DNA of 64,000 nucleotides from Actinocatenispora sp036503555. GTDB lineage: Bacteria > Actinomycetota > Actinomycetes > Mycobacteriales > Micromonosporaceae. Location: NCBI GenBank assembly GCA_036503555.1, contig DASXWQ010000033.1, positions 1 through 64,000 of the forward strand, in the 5' to 3' direction. The position numbers were made by a program, and so were the translations under genes. Of this stretch, positions 9,322-16,516 are shown one piece after another (the stretch's first letter is position 1; each line of letters opens with the position of its first letter). Under the pieces are notes generated by a model, which was not told where the DNA came from, searched no databases, and was given only the letters and a program-made list of their open reading frames with translations.

Positions 9322-9340
9322 CCCCGCAAGGATTGCGGGG
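9322..9340. terminator. hairpin between convergent eccD and eccE
   Basis: Perfect 8-bp stem CCCCGCAA/TTGCGGGG with a GGA loop. It lies in the 242-bp gap between the eccD and eccE stop codons and could end transcripts from either side. No other feature is evident in this gap. Confidence 0.4.
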
Positions 9341-9461
9341 TGCTTTCCAGCACCTGTTGCGGGTTCCCGGGGTGTTCGCCTTACCGGCAATTGCGGTCTC
9401 GCGTCCCTGCGTCGGCACGCCTGCCGGGAATCGGCGCTGCGGGCGGGGCCGCCTCCGGTCC

Positions 9462-10520
9462 CTAGCGAAGGGCCAGCGGAAGCGTCTGCAGGGTGGTCGG
9501 GGCGTGGGTGCCGTTGAGGGGGTACAGGGGGAGGTGGAGGGCGTGTGCGGGGATGTCGGGGGTGATGCGGGTCTGGGCGGGCGGGGTGCCGATGCGGAGG
9601 AGGAGACGGAGGTCGGGGGCGGTGGAGGTGTCGGGGCGGGTGAAGGTGACGGAGGCGGCGGTGAAGGCCGCGGTCTCGGGGGTGGGTGCGGCGAGGAGCG
9701 CCTGCGGTGAGACGCGGGTGCTGGGTCGGTAGGTGGCCTGCCGGGCGGTGCCGATCTCCTGGTGGCGCCAGCGTTCGACGACGCGGGCAGGGGTGTCGGG
9801 GGTGGCGCCGAGTGCGACGGTGAGGTCGTCGCGGAGGTCGGGCGCGTCGAGCACGGTCGCCTCGATTCCGGCCTCGGCGAGGTCGCGGGCGAGGCCGAGG
9901 GCGCAGTTGGCGGTGGCGCTGAGCGCGCCCTGGACTCCGCCGCCGCGGGCCTCGACGGCGGCCGGGCAGTCCGTGGGGGAGAAGCGCACCGCGAGCCACG
10001 TGGTACGCAGTGGGTCCGCGTCGGCCACCGGTACCGCCCAGGTGACGAGTTGGACGGCGGCGGGCGGCAGGTCCGGCCGGTCGTACGCGGTGCGCATGGG
10101 ACCGAGCAGGGCGAGCGGGTCGGTGCCGTGCCCGACGCGCAGCACGGCGGACCACCAGTGGCCGTCCCCGACGACGCCGGTACGGTTGCCGGCCCGGTCG
10201 GCGACGGTGTGCACGCGCAGCCCGGGCAGGACCGCGTCGAGCGGGTCGCCGGCGGGCCGCGGCGGGCGGCGGCGCGCGCGGAACGCGACGGCCGCGGCGA
10301 TCCACTGGTAGAGCCACCGCCCGCGCCACGGTACGGCGGTCAGCACGATTGCGACGAGCCCGGCCGAGCCGACCGCGATCCCTTGCCAGCGCAGGGGATC
10401 GGCGAGGATCGTCGCGACGACGGCGAGCTGCCAGACGGCGACCTGACCGGGTCGTACCGGGAAACGTCGACGGTGGCGCACGGTCGGCGCCGGCCTCGTA
10501 CGCGGGGCTGTGGTGACCAC
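9462..10520 (-). CDS. eccE: type VII secretion protein EccE
   Basis: 352 residues. A short basic N-terminus is followed by two adjacent membrane helices (about residues 28-62: VWQLAVVATILADPL and GIAVGSAGLVAIVLTAVPW) and a soluble domain of about 280 residues with paired HWWSAVLRVG-like strands, as in EccE. EccE is the peripheral subunit of the ESX membrane complex. It is convergent with eccD and divergent from eccB, an arrangement separating core genes on both strands. The start is a GTG with a weak GGGCGG site. Confidence 0.88.
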   Translation of the reverse strand: MVTTAPRTRPAPTVRHRRRFPVRPGQVAVWQLAVVATILADPLRWQGIAVGSAGLVAIVLTAVPWRGRWLYQWIAAAVAFRARRRPPRPAGDPLDAVLPGLRVHTVADRAGNRTGVVGDGHWWSAVLRVGHGTDPLALLGPMRTAYDRPDLPPAAVQLVTWAVPVADADPLRTTWLAVRFSPTDCPAAVEARGGGVQGALSATANCALGLARDLAEAGIEATVLDAPDLRDDLTVALGATPDTPARVVERWRHQEIGTARQATYRPSTRVSPQALLAAPTPETAAFTAASVTFTRPDTSTAPDLRLLLRIGTPPAQTRITPDIPAHALHLPLYPLNGTHAPTTLQTLPLALR

Positions 10521-10574
10521 TGGAGAACCGCCCTGTCGGTATTTCTACGGTGCCGGGATGTCGGCGGGCCCGCT

Positions 10575-10580
10575 TATAGT
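10575..10580 (+). promoter_or_regulatory. -10 hexamer for eccB
   Basis: TATAGT, close to the TATAAT consensus and conspicuous in this GC-rich DNA, lies 44 bp before the eccB ATG in the 104-bp divergent eccE/eccB region. No good -35 is visible. Transcription would start near 10587. Confidence 0.45.
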
Positions 10581-10624
10581 GCACCGCGTACCGGCCGGTA
10601 GTCGAGATCTGAAGCGGATGCGGG

Positions 10625-12004
10625 ATGTGGACCCAACGTGACCAGGTGCAGGCGTACCAGTTCCTGCGTCGACGACTCGTGTCGGCGTTGGTGTCGGGCG
10701 ACGCCAACCATCCGGTGTCGCCGAGCCGGCGGCTGATCCTCGGCTCGATCCTGGGGCTGGCGGGTGCCCTGCTGGTCACCGCCGGCTTCGGGATCTACGG
10801 GTTGGTCCGGCCCGGCGCGAGCAGCGACTGGCGGAAGACCGGCCAGGTGGTGGTCGCGTCCGACACGGGCGCGAGCTACGTGTTCGCGTCCGACGGGCGG
10901 CTGCACCCGATGACGAACTACGCGTCGGCCCGGCTGCTGGCCGGCGGCGACGGTACGGCGACCGCGTCGGTGTCGGCGAAGTCGCTGTCGGCCGCACCGC
11001 GCGGCACCGAGCTGGGCATCCCCGGCGCGCCGGAAGCGTTGCCGGCCAAGGCTTCCCTGCTGTCCGGCCCGTGGACGGTGTGCGCGCAGCGACCGCCCGG
11101 CGGCCCGGCGGACGCCACGTCGGTGACGACGGCGCTCCTCGGCGCGCGCCCGGCGGGCCGCGCCCTGGCCGACACCGACGCCCTGGTGGTGCGCGACCCG
11201 CGCGGCCAGCGATACCTGCTGGCGCAGGGCCGGCGGTTCCGCATGGCGGCGTGGGCGGCGACCGCGATCGGCGTCGAGGCGGTCACGCCGGTCCGGGTGC
11301 CGTGGTCGTTCCTCGACGCGGTACCGCTCGGCCCGGACCTGGCCGCGCTGCCGCTCTCGCACATCGGCTCGCCGGGTCCGCGGCTCGGCGGCCGGGACAC
11401 CGCCGTCGGCCAGGTCCTGCGTACCGCCGCGGTCGGCACCCGCGGCTTCCGCTACTACGTGGTCGACGGCGCGGACGGGGTGCGGCCGGTGACCGAGTTC
11501 GCCGCGACGCTGCTGCTCAACTCGGCCGCCGACAAGCAGGCGTACCCGGGGGGTGTGCCGCGGCCGGTCGACGTGGCCGCCGCCGACGTGGCGGAGGCGG
11601 TGCACGGCGCCGGCGACGACCCGGCGTACCCGGAGCGGGTGCCGCGGGCGCTGTCCGGCGCGGACGACCTCGCGGTGTGCGCGACGGGTGCGACCGGCGC
11701 GCCGACCGCGCTGATGCTGGCGACGTCCGCGGTGCCGCCGGGCGCGAAGCCGATGCCGGTGTCCGGCGGCGACGACCGCACCGCCGACGCGGTGTACGTT
11801 CCGCCCGGCCGGGGTTCACTGGTCCGCGCCGGTACCGTCTATCTCGTCACCGACCAGGGCCGACGGTTCCCGGTCGCGGACGCCGCGGCGCTCAAGGCGC
11901 TGGGATACGGCTCGGTCCGCCCCCAACCCGTGCCCGCCACGACGCTCGCGCTGCTGCCGACCGGCCCGACGCTGTCGACGTCGGCGGCGGCGGAGGTGGC
12001 GTAG
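10625..12004 (+). CDS. eccB: type VII secretion protein EccB
   Basis: 459 residues beginning MWTQRDQVQAYQFLRRR, the characteristic EccB N-terminus. One membrane helix (about residues 36-62) is followed by a large extracytoplasmic domain with the repeated beta modules and paired Cys residues typical of EccB, whose periplasmic part forms the core of the ESX pore complex. The stop overlaps by one base the GTG of the downstream response regulator, so expression of the regulator is tied to this secretion gene. Confidence 0.93.
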   Translation: MWTQRDQVQAYQFLRRRLVSALVSGDANHPVSPSRRLILGSILGLAGALLVTAGFGIYGLVRPGASSDWRKTGQVVVASDTGASYVFASDGRLHPMTNYASARLLAGGDGTATASVSAKSLSAAPRGTELGIPGAPEALPAKASLLSGPWTVCAQRPPGGPADATSVTTALLGARPAGRALADTDALVVRDPRGQRYLLAQGRRFRMAAWAATAIGVEAVTPVRVPWSFLDAVPLGPDLAALPLSHIGSPGPRLGGRDTAVGQVLRTAAVGTRGFRYYVVDGADGVRPVTEFAATLLLNSAADKQAYPGGVPRPVDVAAADVAEAVHGAGDDPAYPERVPRALSGADDLAVCATGATGAPTALMLATSAVPPGAKPMPVSGGDDRTADAVYVPPGRGSLVRAGTVYLVTDQGRRFPVADAAALKALGYGSVRPQPVPATTLALLPTGPTLSTSAAAEVA

Positions 12005-12690
12005 TGAGGGGCGTGGAGACGGCCGTGCGCGAGATCGTGGTGTGCGTGATCGAGGACCATCCGCTGTACCGGGCGGCTCTGGTGCGGGCGCTGTCCGACG
12101 CGCCCGACGTGACGGTCGGCGCGACGGCCGGGTCGGTGGAGGAGTTCGCGGCGTACCGGATGGCGCCGGGCGGCGTGGTCATCCTCGACCTGCGACTGCC
12201 GGGGTTACGTGACGCGGCGGCGGTCGTCGACGTCGTCGGCCGCGGCCACCAGGTGCTGGTGGTCTCCGCGCACGGCAGCCAGGAGGACGTCCTCGCGGCG
12301 ATGGCCGCGGGCGCCCGCGGATACCTGACGAAGAATTCGGATGCCGACGAGATCCTGCGCGCGGTGCGGGAGGTGTCGGCCGGCAACAGCTACGTGTCGC
12401 CGACGCTCGCGTCGTTCCTGCTGGACTCGTCGAGGGAGCGGCACGCGGGTGCCCGGCTGGAGCTGTCCGACCGGGAGCGGGAGGTGCTGGGCCTGGTCGC
12501 GGCCGGTGAGCGGGACCAGGACATCGCCGACGCGCTGTCGATCAGCGTCCGTACGGTGCGGTCCCATCTCGACCGGATCCGCGAGAAGACCGGCGCCCGG
12601 CGGCGTGCCGAGTTGACGGGTGAGGCGTTCCGGCGTGGCATCGTGCCGAAACCCGCGGCTCGCCCGACGGCCCAGCCACCGCGGGGCTAA
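12004..12690 (+). CDS. NarL/LuxR-type response regulator, orphan
   Basis: 228 residues. The receiver domain (about residues 10-130) has the acidic pair IEDHPLYR, phospho-acceptor Asp in VILDLRLPG and switch Lys in YLTKNSD. A LuxR-type helix-turn-helix follows (about 150-210: LSDREREVLGLVAAGERDQDIADAL). GTG 12004 is preceded by GGAGGT at 11992-11997, inside the end of eccB, and overlaps the eccB stop, so start and coupling are well supported. No histidine kinase is encoded nearby. It probably responds to a distant kinase and may control this type VII locus; the target is inference. Confidence 0.9.
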   Translation: MRGVETAVREIVVCVIEDHPLYRAALVRALSDAPDVTVGATAGSVEEFAAYRMAPGGVVILDLRLPGLRDAAAVVDVVGRGHQVLVVSAHGSQEDVLAAMAAGARGYLTKNSDADEILRAVREVSAGNSYVSPTLASFLLDSSRERHAGARLELSDREREVLGLVAAGERDQDIADALSISVRTVRSHLDRIREKTGARRRAELTGEAFRRGIVPKPAARPTAQPPRG

Positions 12691-12706
12691 TGTCCGGCTG
12701 CGGCGG

Positions 12707-12712
12707 TAGGGT
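12707..12712 (+). promoter_or_regulatory. -10 hexamer, leaderless start of the FHA gene
   Basis: TAGGGT ends 6 nt before the ATG at 12719, and no ribosome site lies between. Transcription from this hexamer would start at or next to the A of the ATG. Confidence 0.5.
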
Positions 12713-12718
12713 GACGGA

Positions 12719-13138
12719 ATGACCACTGCCGACCAGACCCGTCCGGTCATGGACGCCACCTCGGTGCTCGACCTGGACGCATTCCAGGAGATGCTCAACG
12801 ACCCGCGGGTCGAGTCGGCCGCGGCGCTCGCCGGCACCCTCCCGCCCTACATGGCGCTCCTGCTCGTACGGGACGGGGCGCAGGCCGGCGCGCGCTTCCT
12901 CCTCGACCGCGACGTCACCACGGCGGGCAGGCACCCCGACGGCGACATCTTTCTCGACGACGTGACCGTGTCCCGGCGGCACGCCGAGTTCCACCGGGAC
13001 GGGACCACGTTCCTCGTCAAGGATCTCGGCAGCCTCAACGGCACTCACCTCAACGGCGAGCGCGTCCAGTCCGGGGTCCTCGCGAACGGCGACGAGATCC
13101 GCATCGGCAAGTTCCGCCTGGTCTTCATCACGGGCTAG
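12719..13138 (+). CDS. FHA domain protein (GarA/OdhI-like)
   Basis: 139 residues. A short N-terminal tail has Thr/Ser near residue 14 (DATSVLDLD) and is followed by a forkhead-associated domain (about 45-138) with the conserved phosphothreonine-binding residues: G-R in TTAGRHPDGD, S-R-R-H in VSRRHAEF, and L-N-G in LGSLNGTHLNGE. FHA proteins of this size act as phospho-switches read by Ser/Thr kinases. The N-terminal tail resembles the region phosphorylated in GarA, but the exact TETTS motif is absent. A type VII link is possible from position only. Confidence 0.85.
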   Translation: MTTADQTRPVMDATSVLDLDAFQEMLNDPRVESAAALAGTLPPYMALLLVRDGAQAGARFLLDRDVTTAGRHPDGDIFLDDVTVSRRHAEFHRDGTTFLVKDLGSLNGTHLNGERVQSGVLANGDEIRIGKFRLVFITG

Positions 13139-13167
13139 CGGGTCGGGGTCGCCGCGGCGGCCACACG

Positions 13168-14166
13168 TCAACCCGATACCCAAGCGCGCTGGGCTTCAGG
13201 GTTGAGGAGGTCGCGGACGTGGCGGAGGGCGGCCTGCTGTTGGTGGCCGCCGCCACCCTCGTGCTGGTTGTACGGGTAGACGTTGATGACCTTGGGGCCG
13301 GCGTAGTGGTTGTACGCGGCGTAGACGGTGGACGCCGGGCAGGTGGTGTCCATCAGGCCGACGGAGAACAGCGCCGGCGCGGTGGCCCGGGACGCGAAGT
13401 TGACACCGTCCACATAGGACAGTGTGTGGAAGACCTGGTCCACCCGGTCGCGGTGGGTCCGCAGGAACATCCAGATCTCCTGGTACGCGTTGCCCTCCAC
13501 GACGTCCAGCGCGCGCCGGAAGTGGCACAGCGACGGTACGTCGACGACGGCGCCGGCGATCCCGTCGCACAGGCCGGCCGCGGCGAGAGCCAGGGAGCCG
13601 CCCTGGCTGCCGCCGGCGACGACGATCCGGTCGGGGTCGACGGCGGGGTGGGCGCGGGCGGCGTCGACGGCGCGTACCGCGTCGGTGTAGACCCGGCGGT
13701 AGTAGTACTCGTGCGGGTCGAGGATGCCGCGGGTGATGGTGCCGGGGGTGGCCGGGCCGGACGAGCCGGCCGGGTCGCCGGTGGCGCCGGGCTGCAGCTT
13801 GCCGCCCTGGCCGCGGGTGTCCATCAGCAGGTGCGCGTACCCGGCGTTCGGCCAGGTCAGCCACTCGAACGGGAACCCGCGCCCGCCGCCGTTCCCGAGG
13901 TAGGCGACGACGCAGGGCAGCGGTTCGCGCGCCCAGGCCGGTATGAGCAGCCAGCCGGCGACGGGGTGCCCACCGAAGCCGGGGAAGCGCACGTCGTACA
14001 CGTCGACGAGGGTCAGGCCCGCGTCGTACGGCGTGAACGTCGGCGCCGTGTCGCACCGGCGTGCGTCGGCGAGCGTCGCCGCCCAGAACGCGGCGAAGTC
14101 GGCGGGCTCGTCCCGCTCCGGCAGGTACGAGACGAGCTCGTCGAGCGGCATGTCCACGCGGGGCAC
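13168..14166 (-). CDS. acetylxylan esterase / cephalosporin-C deacetylase family (CE7)
   Basis: 332 residues, close to the usual 320 for CE7 alpha/beta hydrolases. The nucleophile is in GGSQGG (about residue 185), the acid in DTTCPAST, and the histidine in NQHEGGG near the C-terminus; MDTRGQGG near residue 115 is also a CE7 signature. Family members deacetylate xylo-oligosaccharides or cephalosporin C in the cytoplasm. GTG 14166 has a GAGGAG ribosome site. It is followed upstream by two small membrane-protein genes on the same strand. Confidence 0.88.
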   Translation of the reverse strand: MPRVDMPLDELVSYLPERDEPADFAAFWAATLADARRCDTAPTFTPYDAGLTLVDVYDVRFPGFGGHPVAGWLLIPAWAREPLPCVVAYLGNGGGRGFPFEWLTWPNAGYAHLLMDTRGQGGKLQPGATGDPAGSSGPATPGTITRGILDPHEYYYRRVYTDAVRAVDAARAHPAVDPDRIVVAGGSQGGSLALAAAGLCDGIAGAVVDVPSLCHFRRALDVVEGNAYQEIWMFLRTHRDRVDQVFHTLSYVDGVNFASRATAPALFSVGLMDTTCPASTVYAAYNHYAGPKVINVYPYNQHEGGGGHQQQAALRHVRDLLNPEAQRAWVSG

Positions 14167-14200
14167 GGGGGGACTCCTCGGCTGGGCCGGGCGGTGGGGG

Positions 14201-14548
14201 TCAGGCGTTGACGGCGGGCTCGGCCTCGGCGCGGCGCGCCAGCTCGGCCCGGACCAGCTTCGTCGTGCGGTGCTCGGCGACGAACGACACGATCGGGATC
14301 GTGCCGCACAGCATGACGAGGATCATCCGCCCGTACGGCCAGTCGAGCCGGCGCGCCAGGTCGAACGTCAGCACCAGGAAGACCATGTAGAGGAAGCCGT
14401 GCAGCGGACCCACGATCGCGGACACGATCGAGATGTGCGCCGCATGGTTGAGCGGCACTCCGATGCCGAACAGTACGACCAGGCCGATACTCACGACGAT
14501 CGCGATGATCCGGTACCGGGTCAGCGCGCCGGCCACTCCAGCGTCCAC
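14201..14548 (-). CDS. DUF3817 family small membrane protein
   Basis: 115 residues with three membrane segments (RYRIIAIVVSIGLVVLFGIG, a middle one with GPLHGFLYMVFLVLTFDLARR, and ILVMLCGTIPIVSF). The GPLHGxxY sequence and overall pattern match DUF3817 proteins, found widely in actinobacteria and of unknown function. GTG start with GAGGGA upstream. It lies 34 bp from the esterase gene on the same strand and 27 bp from the next membrane-protein gene, suggesting one transcript. Confidence 0.8.
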   Translation of the reverse strand: MDAGVAGALTRYRIIAIVVSIGLVVLFGIGVPLNHAAHISIVSAIVGPLHGFLYMVFLVLTFDLARRLDWPYGRMILVMLCGTIPIVSFVAEHRTTKLVRAELARRAEAEPAVNA

Positions 14549-14575
14549 GTGTCAGGGTCCCTCGTACGTCGTCGG

Positions 14576-15025
14576 TCAGCCCGGGTAGTCCCGGCGGCTG
14601 CGGTGCGGGTTGGCGTTCTGCCAGGCGAGATAGGCGTTGTAGGCGGCGAGCTCGGGGTCGTTGGCGGTGTCGGCGACGGGCGCGGCCCGCTCGACGCGCC
14701 GGATCCGCTCCGGCCCGCCGGACGCCTTGTCGCCCGCCTCGCCGACCGGGCGTCGGGCGCCCGCCAGGACCGGGGCGGTGAGCCGCACCGGTGCCGCCGG
14801 CTCCGCGCCGCCCGCCGTACGCCGGCGCTCGTCGCGGATCAACTTCACCCAGAACGCGACGGCGAACAGCCCGAACACCGGCCATTCGAACGTGTAGCCC
14901 CAGCTCAGGGTGTTGCCGCCCTGCGCACGGCTGAGCTGCCACCAGCACATGCCCAGGCATGCGCAGAACGCGAGCACCATGAGCGCGTGCAGGGCCAGCC
15001 ACCGGGGCGACAGGAACCGTCGCAT
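14576..15025 (-). CDS. two-helix membrane protein with ELAAYNAYLA tail
   Basis: 149 residues when started at ATG 15025. Two membrane helices (about residues 8-28 and 42-58) are followed by a charged cytoplasmic tail. The tail ends in PELAAYNAYLAWQNANPHR, and its core decamer ELAAYNAYLA also closes the CtaG-like protein at 18750-19688. Such tails occur in actinobacterial proteins annotated near cytochrome oxidase assembly, so a link to oxidase biogenesis is plausible but inferred. The function is unknown. Confidence 0.7.
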   Translation of the reverse strand: MRRFLSPRWLALHALMVLAFCACLGMCWWQLSRAQGGNTLSWGYTFEWPVFGLFAVAFWVKLIRDERRRTAGGAEPAAPVRLTAPVLAGARRPVGEAGDKASGGPERIRRVERAAPVADTANDPELAAYNAYLAWQNANPHRSRRDYPG

Positions 15026-15081
15026 GCGCCTCAGCGTACCCGCGGCCCGGACCGACCTTCTACGCGACGTCGAGGCACGCC

Positions 15082-16311
15082 CTAGACGACGTCGATCCAC
15101 GACGCGTCGATGTTGATCGTGACGCCGCCGTACTTCTCGTCGTGCGCGCCCGAGTACTGCTTCATGCGGTGGTGCGCCGCCCAGTACTTGTCCGGGATGT
15201 GGCTGTCACGGATCGTCGCCTTGTGGTCCCACTGGGCGAAGTCGATCGTCCCGGGCATCGTGTACCTCCCGGACGGTCGGGCGGCGACCAGGTCGTCGAT
15301 GGCCGCGGCGCGGCTGGAGTAGACGGCGGAGCGGAAGTCGTGCGCGTGCAGCCCCCTCGTCCACGCCGACAGGTACGTGAGTACCGCGGTCGAGCAGGAA
15401 CCGCCGCGCGGGTACCACTCCATGTCGTTGGTGATGATCGAGCCGTGCGCCATGCCGTACCGGCTGGCCTTGGTGGCGGCGTCGGCGGCGTCGGCCGCGC
15501 CCTCGCTGGCCGCCTTGCTCGCGGTGATCGTGAACGGCTCGTTGGAGCAGGGCGCCTGGCGGCCGACGTAGATCGGGAAGACGTGCCAGCCGCGCCCGGT
15601 CTGCCGGTTCACCCACGACGGGGTGAGGTTCGGCTGGTCGGGGCAGCCGAGGTCGCCGCCGCCGATGTACACGCCGATCGCCCGGTAGTCGGACCCGGTG
15701 TACCACTTGTCCATGGTGGCCGAGGTGGGTGCCTGGCAGGCGTCGAAACCCCAGCCGCGGTGCGAGCCGGGCACCATCGTGGCCGTCGACTCGGCCGCCT
15801 CCGGTACGACGGCGCGTTCGGGCCGGGCGCCCGGGGTGATCCGCGCGCTGGCGAGGATCTCGGACAGCGCGGCCGGATCCGTCCCGTACGTCGTGCTCAG
15901 CTGCACCCCGGCCGCCTCCAGCGCCCACCGCCCGCCGTGGTCGGTGGACGTCGGCGCCGCCTCCGGTATCCCGTGCGGCACGACCACGGTGCCCGGCGTG
16001 ACCGGCCCGGACAGCGGCCGGATGCCGATCGCCTCGGTACGGCCGGTGACGCGCGGCGGGCAGCTCGCGCGTGCTGAGGGCGTACCGAGGTAGACGGCGT
16101 GCCGGTCGACGCGGGCGCACGTCTCGGGCTGCTCGGCCAGGTCGATCACCGGCCAGGTCGCGGGCACCCGCAGGGTGAGCCCCGCGTACTCGACGGCCTT
16201 GGTGGCCGGTGCGCCCCAGCTGGCGGTACCGGCGAGGCCGGTCGTGGCGATCAGGGCCAGCGCCGTGATTCCCGCCCAGCTCCGCAGTTTCGTCCCCGTA
16301 CCGCGCCGCAC
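15082..16311 (-). CDS. secreted DUF1906 (Rv2525c-like) glycoside-hydrolase-like protein
   Basis: About 409 residues from GTG 16311, which has a GGGGGAGGAT site; a longer reading from 16383 would bury the signal peptide. A signal peptide (LRSWAGITALALIATTGLAGTASWGA) is followed by a 130-residue region unique to this protein and then a DUF1906 domain (GWGFDACQAPTSATMDKW, YIGGGDLGC, WHVFPIYVG, ITNDMEWYP, FAQWDHKA). DUF1906 is a TIM-barrel fold related to glycoside hydrolases, typically secreted in actinobacteria. Catalysis has not been shown for most members, so the substrate is left open. Confidence 0.87.
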   Translation of the reverse strand: MRRGTGTKLRSWAGITALALIATTGLAGTASWGAPATKAVEYAGLTLRVPATWPVIDLAEQPETCARVDRHAVYLGTPSARASCPPRVTGRTEAIGIRPLSGPVTPGTVVVPHGIPEAAPTSTDHGGRWALEAAGVQLSTTYGTDPAALSEILASARITPGARPERAVVPEAAESTATMVPGSHRGWGFDACQAPTSATMDKWYTGSDYRAIGVYIGGGDLGCPDQPNLTPSWVNRQTGRGWHVFPIYVGRQAPCSNEPFTITASKAASEGAADAADAATKASRYGMAHGSIITNDMEWYPRGGSCSTAVLTYLSAWTRGLHAHDFRSAVYSSRAAAIDDLVAARPSGRYTMPGTIDFAQWDHKATIRDSHIPDKYWAAHHRMKQYSGAHDEKYGGVTINIDASWIDVV

Positions 16312-16504
16312 GGCATCCTCCCCCCGTCGGACCCAGCGGGTGTCGCGGTGCTGGGCTGACGACAAAAGACCTATCACCTGCATTACCGGCGAGGCGGGCG
16401 TTTCGGCATATCACCGTCCGCACGGGGGAACGATCAATGTCACACTGCGCACCGGTTCGATCACCCGTTAGCTGCCGGTTGCGGGCTTTCGGTCCGGTTC
16501 GAGG

Positions 16505-16510
16505 TAGCCT
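16505..16510 (+). promoter_or_regulatory. -10 hexamer, leaderless start of the PBP gene
   Basis: TAGCCT ends 6 nt before the GTG at 16517, placing the transcription start at the initiation codon. TTGCGG at 16479 is a poorly spaced (20 bp) -35 candidate. Confidence 0.45.
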
Positions 16511-16516
16511 CGGCGG

